Assembly: GCA_030591285.1 (NCBI GenBank)
Contig: JAUVBH010000065.1
Coordinates: forward strand, 1-7,992
Source: Thermoplasmatota archaeon
GTDB taxonomy: Archaea; Thermoplasmatota; Penumbrarchaeia; Penumbrarchaeales; Penumbrarchaeaceae
Direction: 5' to 3'
DNA: 7,992 bases
Shown: in pieces, positions 1 through 6,149 of the stretch
How the letters are laid out: the number at the start of each line of letters is the position of its first letter
Numbering within the stretch: the stretch's first letter is position 1
Notes under the pieces: model-generated
What the model was told of the DNA's origin: nothing
Database searches by the model: none
The model's input: the letters and a program-made list of their open reading frames with translations, nothing else
Made by a program: the position numbers and the translations under genes

Positions 1-1
1 G

Positions 2-652
2 TATCCATTCATCATCCTTCATCAATATGCAGCCCAGAGAGGGGAATCCCGGAACAAGGGCATTGAAATGGCCAAGGGTTCCATTGTTGCTTTTACAGAC
101 GGGGATTGCATAGCAAATCCATTCTGGGCGCGTGAGATAAGATCATCTCTTCAAAAAAGCGACATAGTGGGTGGGAAGACACTGGCCATGGGCTATGAAG
201 CCTTCAGGACCCTGGGGAGAGTTGAGGTCTATCACAAGGGGATCGACATCACATTCCCATCGTGTAATCTTGCTTACAAGACCAGGATCCTCAATGAGAT
301 CAAAGGATTCGATCCCAGGTTCGTCACCGCTGAAGATGTTGATATGAACTACAGGGCTGTAGAAAGGGGATACAAGATCATCGAGAACGACAAAATGGTC
401 ATCTATCACAAGGAAAGATCCACGATCGTATCATTCTTCAAACAGGCATTCTGGAATGGATTTGGCAGAAAACAGCTTACGAGGAAACATGGTTCCCATT
501 GGGGATCCTACAGCCCCGGAGAGATGCTGGAAAAACAGATCGGATTCTGGTGGATAGCTAGAACTTCAGTTGCACTGATGGGTTATTTCTCCTATACCAT
601 GGCCCATAAACGATATCGGGTCCACAAAGACAGAAAGGCTATTGGATCTTGA
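2..652 (+). CDS. Family 2 glycosyltransferase, C-terminal part (5' end outside window)
   Basis: The frame is open from base 2 with no stop, so the first ATG at 68 is internal: the residues before it (GESRNKGIEMAKG) are a typical GT2 segment. About 216 residues are present. Visible motifs are the metal/nucleotide-sugar-binding DGD (residues 33-35 of the visible part), a conserved CNLAYK segment near 88, and the acceptor-side ED of AEDVDMNYR (about 111-112), followed by the usual YHKERS and FKQAFWNGFGRKQL stretch. A weakly hydrophobic segment near the C-terminus (GFWWIARTSVALMGYF) could sit at the membrane. By family knowledge it would transfer a sugar from a nucleotide-activated donor to a lipid or glycan acceptor on the cytosolic membrane face; donor and acceptor cannot be read here. 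The last 14 bases overlap the convergent uracil-DNA glycosylase gene. Confidence 0.88.
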   Translation, partial: YPFIILHQYAAQRGESRNKGIEMAKGSIVAFTDGDCIANPFWAREIRSSLQKSDIVGGKTLAMGYEAFRTLGRVEVYHKGIDITFPSCNLAYKTRILNEIKGFDPRFVTAEDVDMNYRAVERGYKIIENDKMVIYHKERSTIVSFFKQAFWNGFGRKQLTRKHGSHWGSYSPGEMLEKQIGFWWIARTSVALMGYFSYTMAHKRYRVHKDRKAIGS

Positions 653-1232
653 GGTACCGAAGAGCAGTCGCCATGTCTGCCTTGAAATCGGGTATCAACT
701 TCCTGTTGTACAATAATCCAGCGGGATGATATGTTGGTAGCAGGAATTTACACCCTGTAGAATGCAATCGGAATACCTTTCCTCTAACATCCCCGACGGT
801 CTTCTTGGGAAGGTAGAATGTTGTCGAGAAGAAATCATAGGCAACATTGCCCAATGTCACCAGAACGATTGGTGATATCGAATCCATCTGGGCAAGGACA
901 TATGGAGCGCAGGATCTGACCTCCTCTTTGTCCGGATTCCTGTTCTCCGGAGGTCTGCATTTCAGGACAGAGGTAATGAATACATCTTCTCTCTTGATCC
1001 CTGCACCTTCCATCAGCTCGGTGAGAAGATTGCCAGATTGACCCACAAATGGTCTGCCAACTTCGTCCTCATTGGCACCAGGTGCTTCACCAACGAACAT
1101 GATATCAGAATGTTGGGGACCTTCTCCAGGTACCGCATTCAGTCTTCCCTCAGCGAGATTACATTTGGTACAAGACCTGATCTTTTGAGCGATCTCCTCC
1201 ACAAGTGGATCGAGACGGTTATCAAATCTCAA
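639..1232 (-). CDS. Family 4 uracil-DNA glycosylase, [4Fe-4S] type
   Basis: A 197-residue protein of normal family 4 length. Four cysteines suited to bind the iron-sulfur cluster are present: the pair CTKC (21, 24), C92 in LKCRPPENRNP, and C108. The uracil-pocket motif GEAPGANEDEVGRPFVGQSG covers residues 48-67, and the C-terminal motif YHPAGLLYN is intact. The enzyme removes uracil from DNA, formed by cytosine deamination, as the first step of base excision repair; this is established for the family. The start is TTG at 1232, chosen because GGAGGT lies 8 bases upstream and an in-frame TGA closes the frame a few codons further up. It lies 87 bases downstream of the three-gene operon on the same strand. 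I see no convincing TATA box in the gap, so co-transcription or a weak promoter are both possible. Confidence 0.95.
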   Translation of the reverse strand: MRFDNRLDPLVEEIAQKIRSCTKCNLAEGRLNAVPGEGPQHSDIMFVGEAPGANEDEVGRPFVGQSGNLLTELMEGAGIKREDVFITSVLKCRPPENRNPDKEEVRSCAPYVLAQMDSISPIVLVTLGNVAYDFFSTTFYLPKKTVGDVRGKVFRLHSTGCKFLLPTYHPAGLLYNRKLIPDFKADMATALRYLKIQ

Positions 1233-1240
1233 CTGGTAGG

Positions 1241-1246
1241 ACCTCC
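1241..1246 (-). promoter_or_regulatory. Shine-Dalgarno site of the uracil-DNA glycosylase gene
   Basis: On the minus strand this reads GGAGGT, 8 bases before the TTG at 1232-1230. It decides the start, as no ATG is available in that frame before the upstream TGA. Confidence 0.7.
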
Positions 1247-1319
1247 CCCATCAAGGGTTTAACGAGTTGCGGTTATTAGACATTATTGGAATCTTATCAC
1301 ACAGAGATGCAGAATATGA

Positions 1320-2444
1320 TCATTTTTCTCCCAGTGATGATAGTGAATCCTTGGCAGATTCCCTGTCGATCTCCAATGTTGAAAAGTCCCTTATCCTCTC
1401 CAAGGTCTCCACAAGATTTCTATCCATGGTATCTCCCATCAATCCGATGATGAATGGCCGATTTTCTGTTGGGACCTGAAATACCAGTTCTGCAAGGAGC
1501 GGAGATGATCGGAGGTCCATCAATGGAGAAAGGTCCTGCCTCAACCTTGAAGCTTCCTTCGCTGAGCAGGTTTTGAACCGCAGGAGAATAGGAGAGCTTA
1601 TCTTTTCAAAGACCTCCCCTGATATCTCCGATTCCATCATCATTCGTCCCATTCTCTCCCTGAATCGGGTTGGCGTCTCGGCAGCTCCATTCGCATCCTT
1701 TGATAGATCCGAGAGCATCCCCTCAAGCCTTGGACTTCTGATACCATCCCTTGCCAGATCAAGTAGTTGACCACTTTCGATCAATGGACCGATCTCACTG
1801 TCAGGTGATGCAATAACCACTGAGATCAGGGTTCTAAGGTTCGTTATACTGGATCCGCGATCGGTTCGAACTATGAACCGGTCCGGAACTGACCTCTCGA
1901 AAACCTTGAGCAGGTCTTCCTCCCCCTGAACTGTCTTTCTTCCCTGGAGGAGGATCCTTATGGAGTTCCTTGCAGAGATGTCCTGCACTTCGGTTTGAAT
2001 ATCCCGCTCCAATTTTATATTGGACATACTTTCCCTGATCTTCTCCATTGGGTGGGTGAGAACCAACGGGTACAATATCTCCGATCTGCAGATATCTATC
2101 AATCCATCAGATCTTTCCTTTCCCACACCTGATCCGATCATACGGTAGATCATATCCACTGACGAGATGTCGGTCATGGAGCGATGGATCCTCTTTCTTC
2201 GAAATAGTCCCTCTTTAACCTCGATCTCGTCGATCTTGAACAATTTAGAAGTCTGGATGGAGGGAGTTATTTCGGGACCATGTTTTGAGAGAATGTCAAG
2301 ATCAACACCCTCATCGATCCAAATGGAACGCTTAATTCGGTCCCTGGGATCGATCCCGTCAAGAGGTTGTTTTCCTCTTTTATAGAGCTGGAAGGAGAGC
2401 ATCTCCTTGATAAGATCGTCAAGAGGGCCGTATTGATCCTTCAA
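1320..2444 (-). CDS. Uncharacterised 374-residue cytosolic protein, third gene of an operon
   Basis: I do not recognise a family. The protein has no signal peptide or membrane segment and only two cysteines (about 129 and 293). It looks mixed in the N-terminal third, with a basic RRKRIHR patch near 82-88. Further on are charged segments likely to be helical (such as LRTLISVVIAS near 204-214, RFRERMGRMMM near 240-250, LVETLERIRDF near 344-354). No nucleotide-binding loop, metal-ligand cluster or catalytic signature was found. The start is TTG at 2444: its TTGA overlaps the TGA stop of the preceding gene by 4 bases, and GGAGGTG lies 5 bases upstream inside that gene. Such overlap suggests translational coupling and matched amounts of the two proteins, so a physical complex is a reasonable inference. 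It may be a partner found only with the 764-residue protein. Confidence 0.85.
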   Translation of the reverse strand: MKDQYGPLDDLIKEMLSFQLYKRGKQPLDGIDPRDRIKRSIWIDEGVDLDILSKHGPEITPSIQTSKLFKIDEIEVKEGLFRRKRIHRSMTDISSVDMIYRMIGSGVGKERSDGLIDICRSEILYPLVLTHPMEKIRESMSNIKLERDIQTEVQDISARNSIRILLQGRKTVQGEEDLLKVFERSVPDRFIVRTDRGSSITNLRTLISVVIASPDSEIGPLIESGQLLDLARDGIRSPRLEGMLSDLSKDANGAAETPTRFRERMGRMMMESEISGEVFEKISSPILLRFKTCSAKEASRLRQDLSPLMDLRSSPLLAELVFQVPTENRPFIIGLMGDTMDRNLVETLERIRDFSTLEIDRESAKDSLSSLGEK

Positions 2445-4735
2445 TCTTCCACCTCCATTCTTGTGAAAGAGGGTGCAAGATAGATCAGAGCACTTTGAAC
2501 AGATGGTATTGCAGAAGGAGTTGATATCTTCATTTCAAGCTCATACCTGCCACCTTTCCCAACCTTTTCTGAAGGCAAAATGAACAGTGGACCATCCCTT
2601 TGCGAATTTGGTGAGACGAGGTCCCAGGAAAGACCTGGGAGTCGAATAGAGGTCGAAAGGTCCATTCCGGTGCCCTCTTTACCCATATCGATCACAAGTT
2701 TTCCCTTCCAAGTTTCTCCACCTTTGCCCGTTATTCCACCATCTCCTGAAATGACCTTGATCCGAGACAGTGATGAGATATTCCTTCTGACCTTCATGTT
2801 TGTCCTGTAGGTCTCCATCCTCTTCCTGAGGGAGGTTGAGATAGAGGAGACACCATCCAGAAGGTCAAAGAGACCCGATATCTCCCTTTTCAAGGTCCTC
2901 TGCCTCTCGATCCGAAGATCATCCCAAGATCCTATAGATTGTCCGGACCAATGTGTTAGGGCTTCGATCCTGACAAGTGATGAAACTAGAAGATAGAAAA
3001 CCAATTCCTTTGCTCCTTCGATCCTCTCCTTCTCCTGGATCAACTTATTCAGGGCACGATGGGCTCCTCCGAGGCATAGTTGATGGGCAGAGAAGGTCGC
3101 CCTCCTCCCGGGAGCAGAGCTTTGAGATCGAAATCCACGGATGATCTTTTCGTATCGGTCCTTCAGATCACCGTGTTCAACTCCAAATGAGAATATTTCA
3201 AAAATATCGTTTATTATTGCAGGGATCGTATCGGAATGGATACCCTTTCCTTTTTTCAGATCAAAGATATTGCCCTTTGTTTGAGATCCGATCGCAATAA
3301 CTGACCCTGCCATGGTTCCCTCACTTATCTTATCAGTTGTTGGAATGTCCAGATTCCAGGGATCTTTCTCCTTTTCCGGTTTTTCTGAGAGAGAAAGCAC
3401 TCCCACATTGCCAGCCTGTTCGATCTGTTTCCTCAGCATTCTGTGAATTGAAGGTTCAAGGAAGGTCTCAGCCAATTCGAGACCTATCAGGTTTGTGAAT
3501 GCATCCTCTGTCTGGGTATCGTCCCATCCATTCCCCAGTACCACTGCCTTATCCTTGAGATAGAGATGTCTTCCGGTCGTCAGGTACATGATCTCAAATT
3601 TTCCCATGGACCGAACTGACCTGACCCCCTCTCCGGGGAAGATATATTCTCCATTCGGGACTTTGTCACCATCTGACAGATCACTGGGTGTAGCGATCCG
3701 AATATTGAGCTGAGAACTCCCGGAAACCTTGAAAGCTCTTGGAAGGACCTCCCTTAGAACAGTTTCACCATCGTGTTTGAGTGTGATTATCGCAGTGGTA
3801 TTCCCGGAGCGGAATGATCCTGGTATGGAAATACTCGTTCTAAGGGCACTTTCTTCGGCGGGGATGATCTTCTCCTTGACATGGTGCTTTCCGATCACCA
3901 GTCCAAATTCCATTGGACCTGTGATGTCATCGGAGCGTTCCACCTCGAACAGCAGTTCAATCTTCTCTCCAGGTGACACATCCCTTGGTTGGAACCTTGC
4001 TGAAATGATCCTGATCTTTCCTGTTGCTTTGATCTCGACCTGGTCAGGATCCTCTGGAATAAGTTCCGCCGGTAGACCATCGAAGAGCAGTGCATCCTTC
4101 ACTATCCTGAAACTGGAATGACCTTTGTTCTTCACCCGGATCCCAAAAGAATATGTCCCGGGTGTATCGGGCTGTATATCAAGTTCCATTTCCAGGGTCC
4201 TTGATCCTTTGAATGAGAACTGTTGAACGGTTTCATTTCCTACGACCTTATCAGATCCATCCATTAGCGACAGGTGGATCTCTCCTTTGAACTTGGTCGA
4301 GCCAGGCATATGAGCTTTCAAAATTACCATTTTCTTGCCAGAATGTGAAAGAGAAATGGGGCTTTCCAACAATGATATATCAAGCTGTGGAGGTAGAAGA
4401 TCGAGGTCCACTTCCTGAATTGCAATGGTAGCACCGTATACTTCTCCTTTGATGAGAACCTTGAGAATAGATGGACCATCTTTACCCAAGGGAACAGCCT
4501 GAATTATCCTTGATGGATCATTCTCAGGGCTTTCGATAGAGATATCCGAACCTTCGAATCCTTTAGAGTTGCTGACTGAAAGATCCAATGGTTTCTCCAT
4601 ATCGGTTCCTGGAAAGGAGAGTTCTATCTTCATGGGGGAACCAATGGATGATCCTGGAGGAACAACTATGGACATCTCAAGGGATTCACCAACGGAGTGA
4701 CCTTTTGCTATCAGTTCTATAGATCTCTCCTCCAA
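2441..4735 (-). CDS. Uncharacterised 764-residue cytosolic protein with beta-sandwich-like segments
   Basis: I do not recognise a family. The first 345 or so residues read like three successive beta-sandwich units (about 1-110, 115-220, 230-345): alternating hydrophobic strands, Pro/Gly turns, and arrestin- or Ig-like phrases such as PRDVSPGEKIELLFEVE near 250-266. The middle (about 350-660) is different, starting with GKFEIMYLTTGRHLYL and containing long helices (about 555-655) with a charged EKERIEGAKE stretch. The end (about 660-764) returns to beta-rich sequence. Despite domains that are often extracellular, there is no signal peptide, lipobox or transmembrane segment, so it should be cytosolic. 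The start is TTG at 4735 with GAGGTGAT just upstream. It follows the dehydrogenase stop by 9 bases and overlaps the next gene by 4. A scaffold or sorting-adaptor role is only a guess. Confidence 0.85.
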   Translation of the reverse strand: MEERSIELIAKGHSVGESLEMSIVVPPGSSIGSPMKIELSFPGTDMEKPLDLSVSNSKGFEGSDISIESPENDPSRIIQAVPLGKDGPSILKVLIKGEVYGATIAIQEVDLDLLPPQLDISLLESPISLSHSGKKMVILKAHMPGSTKFKGEIHLSLMDGSDKVVGNETVQQFSFKGSRTLEMELDIQPDTPGTYSFGIRVKNKGHSSFRIVKDALLFDGLPAELIPEDPDQVEIKATGKIRIISARFQPRDVSPGEKIELLFEVERSDDITGPMEFGLVIGKHHVKEKIIPAEESALRTSISIPGSFRSGNTTAIITLKHDGETVLREVLPRAFKVSGSSQLNIRIATPSDLSDGDKVPNGEYIFPGEGVRSVRSMGKFEIMYLTTGRHLYLKDKAVVLGNGWDDTQTEDAFTNLIGLELAETFLEPSIHRMLRKQIEQAGNVGVLSLSEKPEKEKDPWNLDIPTTDKISEGTMAGSVIAIGSQTKGNIFDLKKGKGIHSDTIPAIINDIFEIFSFGVEHGDLKDRYEKIIRGFRSQSSAPGRRATFSAHQLCLGGAHRALNKLIQEKERIEGAKELVFYLLVSSLVRIEALTHWSGQSIGSWDDLRIERQRTLKREISGLFDLLDGVSSISTSLRKRMETYRTNMKVRRNISSLSRIKVISGDGGITGKGGETWKGKLVIDMGKEGTGMDLSTSIRLPGLSWDLVSPNSQRDGPLFILPSEKVGKGGRYELEMKISTPSAIPSVQSALIYLAPSFTRMEVED
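2450..2456 (-). promoter_or_regulatory. Shine-Dalgarno site of the 374-residue gene, inside the upstream coding region
   Basis: The minus strand reads GGAGGTG, 5 bases before the TTG at 2444-2442. It lies in the last codons of the 764-residue gene (MEVED), so initiation here probably depends on ribosomes finishing that gene. Confidence 0.65.
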
Positions 4736-4738
4736 ACC

Positions 4739-4746
4739 ATCACCTC
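4739..4746 (-). promoter_or_regulatory. Strong Shine-Dalgarno site of the 764-residue gene
   Basis: The minus strand reads GAGGTGAT, a full complement to the 16S rRNA tail. Its first bases overlap the TGA stop of the dehydrogenase gene (4747-4745), and the TTG at 4735-4733 follows after 3 bases. It fixes the start at this TTG. An ATG at 4740 lies within the site and is out of frame. Confidence 0.7.
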
Positions 4747-5557
4747 AATTACCGATAGAGATACCGGTTATGATCTTCTTGATAACTGCGATCGCTGATA
4801 GGGGGGCCATATAACTTGTTCTTGGATTGGAGGTCGATGGATGGTTCATCATCTGAACTGTCATCTCTCCGAACCGTCCCCTCATTTCGATCTTCTGCAT
4901 ATTCCTCTGGACCTTGGGATCCGCAATGATCTTCACCACCGTTCGATCGAAACCGATCCCCGCGAGTGAAACAGTGGCAGCAACATTTACGTTCTTGGGG
5001 AACATCTTAACTGCATCCCGTGCTGAACCATCGAAAAGTACCACTGGTTCCGTTAGGTCCTTCATCTCCTCCGATAGATGATGCAGCTCCGGTGGAAGTG
5101 ACAGACCCTTGGGTGGTTTTCTAACAGTCAGTGTGACACAATCTATATCGGCCATGGATCCGGAGAATATGCCATCGATACCAGCTACCGCACCGGATGG
5201 AACATACACTCTGCATCCCATTTTCGAGGCAGATGATCTGATACCATCCCACAGGTCATCATCAACAAGTGCTCCCACAGAGAGGATCATCGAATCTGTT
5301 CCGGAACCAACAACCTTGGGAATTATCTCCTGGACCGCCTTTTGCGATGCGGCTTCGACCACAAGATCGGAAGCTTCAATGAAGCCGTCCATATCGGAGA
5401 AACGAAAGACCTGTGCCTTGGAAAATCTGGAACTGAGCTGGACAGCTGCCTCATAATCCAGATCGATCAGATTGATGGCTGTGATACCATCCATCTGTTC
5501 GACTGCACCACCGATGGTTGTTCCAATGAACCCACAACCAATGATACCGAGCTTCAA
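4745..5557 (-). CDS. L-aspartate dehydrogenase-like NAD(P)-dependent oxidoreductase with a replaced catalytic His
   Basis: From the TTG at 5557 the protein has 270 residues and begins KLGIIGCGFIG, the Rossmann GxGxxG placed as in NadX-type enzymes. A GTG three codons earlier (5566) is possible, but AGGTG sits 6 bases before the TTG, a better fit. Family hallmarks are PSGAVAGIDG (about 120-129), MFPKNVNVAA (about 185-194) and NPRTS (about 244-248). Known members oxidise or aminate L-aspartate/iminoaspartate, often for NAD synthesis. Oddly, the NxHxI segment before the last motif, which carries the proposed catalytic His (NIHIV in Thermotoga maritima TM1643, recalled), reads NMQKI here: Gln at about 221. 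A new His appears in NHPS just before NPRTS. No nadA or nadC neighbour is present; the gene instead leads an operon of unknown genes. Family membership is solid, the activity is not. Confidence 0.88.
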   Translation of the reverse strand: MKLGIIGCGFIGTTIGGAVEQMDGITAINLIDLDYEAAVQLSSRFSKAQVFRFSDMDGFIEASDLVVEAASQKAVQEIIPKVVGSGTDSMILSVGALVDDDLWDGIRSSASKMGCRVYVPSGAVAGIDGIFSGSMADIDCVTLTVRKPPKGLSLPPELHHLSEEMKDLTEPVVLFDGSARDAVKMFPKNVNVAATVSLAGIGFDRTVVKIIADPKVQRNMQKIEMRGRFGEMTVQMMNHPSTSNPRTSYMAPLSAIAVIKKIITGISIGN

Positions 5558-5563
5558 CCACTC

Positions 5564-5568
5564 CACCT
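5564..5568 (-). promoter_or_regulatory. Shine-Dalgarno site favouring the TTG start of the dehydrogenase
   Basis: The minus strand reads AGGTG (within AAGGTGGAG), 6 bases before the TTG at 5557-5555. The rival GTG at 5566-5564 overlaps this site and has only A-rich sequence ahead of it. Confidence 0.5.
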
Positions 5569-5618
5569 TCTTTTAGAATCAGGAACCTGACCATCCGGTC
5601 GGCCCCACAATCAAATCC

Positions 5619-5630
5619 ATATAATATAAA
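5619..5630. promoter_or_regulatory. TATA element, possibly shared by divergent genes
   Basis: On the minus strand this reads TTTATATTATAT, close to the archaeal TTTATATA consensus. A start about 25 bases on (near 5600) would leave a leader of about 43 bases before the dehydrogenase, enough for its Shine-Dalgarno site. On the plus strand the same bases read ATATAATATAAA and would place transcription near 5652-5656, just before the ATG at 5659. The minus-strand assignment is the stronger one; plus-strand use is inferred from spacing. Confidence 0.55.
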
Positions 5631-5658
5631 GGAATGGATGAAAGAGATTAACATTAAC

Positions 5659-5893
5659 ATGGCTAAGGAACGTCTGTCCAAAGAAAGATATATTGAAGCG
5701 AAGGGGAAAAGGGATCCTCTCTGATAGTTGGTTTAAAAGAAGTCGTTTTTTCATCCTCTATGAAGCGAAGAAACGAGGTGTGGATCCACTAAAAACCTCC
5801 ACCATTGCTGAGATCCTTGGAAGGAAACCTCCTTCGATATCAAGACTTAAGAAAGAATGGAATGATAGTATACCATCGATCAAGATTGAATGA
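5659..5893 (+). pseudogene. Small helix-turn-helix-like protein gene with an apparent +1 frameshift
   Basis: Two frames together look like one gene of about 77 residues. An ATG at 5659, placed a few bases after the expected transcription start, opens a 21-codon frame (MAKERLSKERYIEAKGKRDPL) that ends at TGA 5722-5724. The +1 frame is open from 5642 to the TGA at 5891-5893 and holds the likely domain: WFKRSRFFILYEAKKRG, then LKTSTIAEILGRKPPSISRL, which has the shape of a helix-turn-helix with recognition helix around PPSISRLKKEW. The only start in that frame is TTG at 5693, which lacks the AGGTG site seen at the other TTG starts. The choices are a broken gene, an indel error near GGGGAAAAGGG, a programmed +1 shift at CTC TGA, or a true 66-residue product from TTG 5693. 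A DNA-binding regulator of the divergent operon would suit the position. The family is not recognised. Confidence 0.5.
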
Positions 5894-5895
5894 GT

Positions 5896-6001
5896 GATGG
5901 GAGTCTTCACACTCGCGAACGAGGGCAGATCTCCCATCGAAACGGAGGGGTTAGGAAGAGAGGATTGAATGTCGTAATAAAAATTAGACGAATTCCCTCC
6001 G
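5896..6001 (+). other. Non-coding stretch with inverted repeats, possible structured RNA
   Basis: The gap 5894-6149 has no gene that I can support. Its first half holds an 8-base perfect inverted repeat, GATGGGAG (5896-5903) with CTCCCATC (5931-5938). The loop contains a small hairpin, CTCG (5912-5915), CGAA, CGAG (5920-5923). A second perfect 7-base pair follows, CGGAGGG (5943-5949) with CCCTCCG (5995-6001). No T-run follows the first hairpin, so a terminator is not the obvious reading. A structured leader, an RNA gene or protein-binding sites are all possible. Confidence 0.3.
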
Positions 6002-6083
6002 CGAGACAATCATTATTAAAAGTTTATTTAAGGATGCTACACGGGATTGTGAAAGAAAATAATATATGAAATCAAATACCTCT

Positions 6084-6116
6084 AATGGACGAAGAAGGCA
6101 AAGTTGAGAGGAACAG
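6084..6116 (+). repeat. Shared upstream element, copy A
   Basis: This 33-base stretch matches 6987-7019 at 28 of 33 positions, with an uninterrupted 13-base core (AAAGTTGAGAGGA). A further ATACC, 8 bases upstream, is also shared. It ends 33 bases before the ATG of the 6150 gene and directly abuts its TATA-like TTTTTAAAA, so its G/A-rich end occupies the BRE position. It also contains a 14-codon frame (MDEEGKVERNSFLK, 6085-6129). A regulatory site is preferred over a peptide because the differences are not concentrated at third codon positions. Confidence 0.65.
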
Positions 6117-6142
6117 CTTTTTAAAATGATTGCTTTTTAAAA
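6116..6142 (+). promoter_or_regulatory. TATA box and tandem 11-base repeat before the two-helix membrane protein gene
   Basis: GCTTTTTAAAA occurs at 6116-6126 and again at 6132-6142, 16 bases apart. The first copy places TTTTTAAAA about 28 bases before the ATG at 6150, the usual TATA-to-start distance of a leaderless archaeal transcript. The second lies between the TATA box and the start, where an operator would act, or it may be an alternative TATA box. Confidence 0.5.
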
Positions 6143-6149
6143 CGGAAAG

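Noticed and set aside
68..652. Glycosyltransferase starting at ATG 68
   Set aside because: The frame is open back to base 2 and the preceding residues (ESRNKGIE) belong to the conserved GT2 core, so the true start is outside the window.
1233..1319. A promoter for the uracil-DNA glycosylase in the 87-base gap
   Set aside because: Only weak A+T stretches are present (TCATATTC, TCTAATAA); neither is convincing enough to annotate.
3729..4121. A 130-codon plus-strand frame
   Set aside because: It lies antisense inside the 764-residue gene, has no ribosome site or TATA box, and its sequence has a low-complexity, Ser-rich shadow look.
2441..4735. Secreted or surface protein, suggested by the beta-sandwich-like segments
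   Set aside because: There is no signal peptide, lipobox or transmembrane helix, and the start is well fixed by its ribosome site.
4733..4750. Dehydrogenase and 764-residue protein as one in-frame fusion or stop read-through
   Set aside because: The two are in the same frame with only TGA GGT GAT GGT between them, but the TGA is part of a strong GAGGTGAT ribosome site followed by TTG, which explains separate initiation.
5451..5681. A 76-codon minus-strand frame crossing the start of the dehydrogenase
   Set aside because: It covers the TATA region and then overlaps the dehydrogenase in another frame; the hydrophobic start comes from reading A+T-rich promoter DNA.
5896..5938. Intrinsic terminator after the small helix-turn-helix gene
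   Set aside because: The stem has a long interrupted loop and no T-run follows on either side.
5758..6009. An 83-codon minus-strand frame opposite the small helix-turn-helix gene and the gap
   Set aside because: It has no ribosome site, no family resemblance, and runs through the inverted repeats; it is best seen as a shadow.
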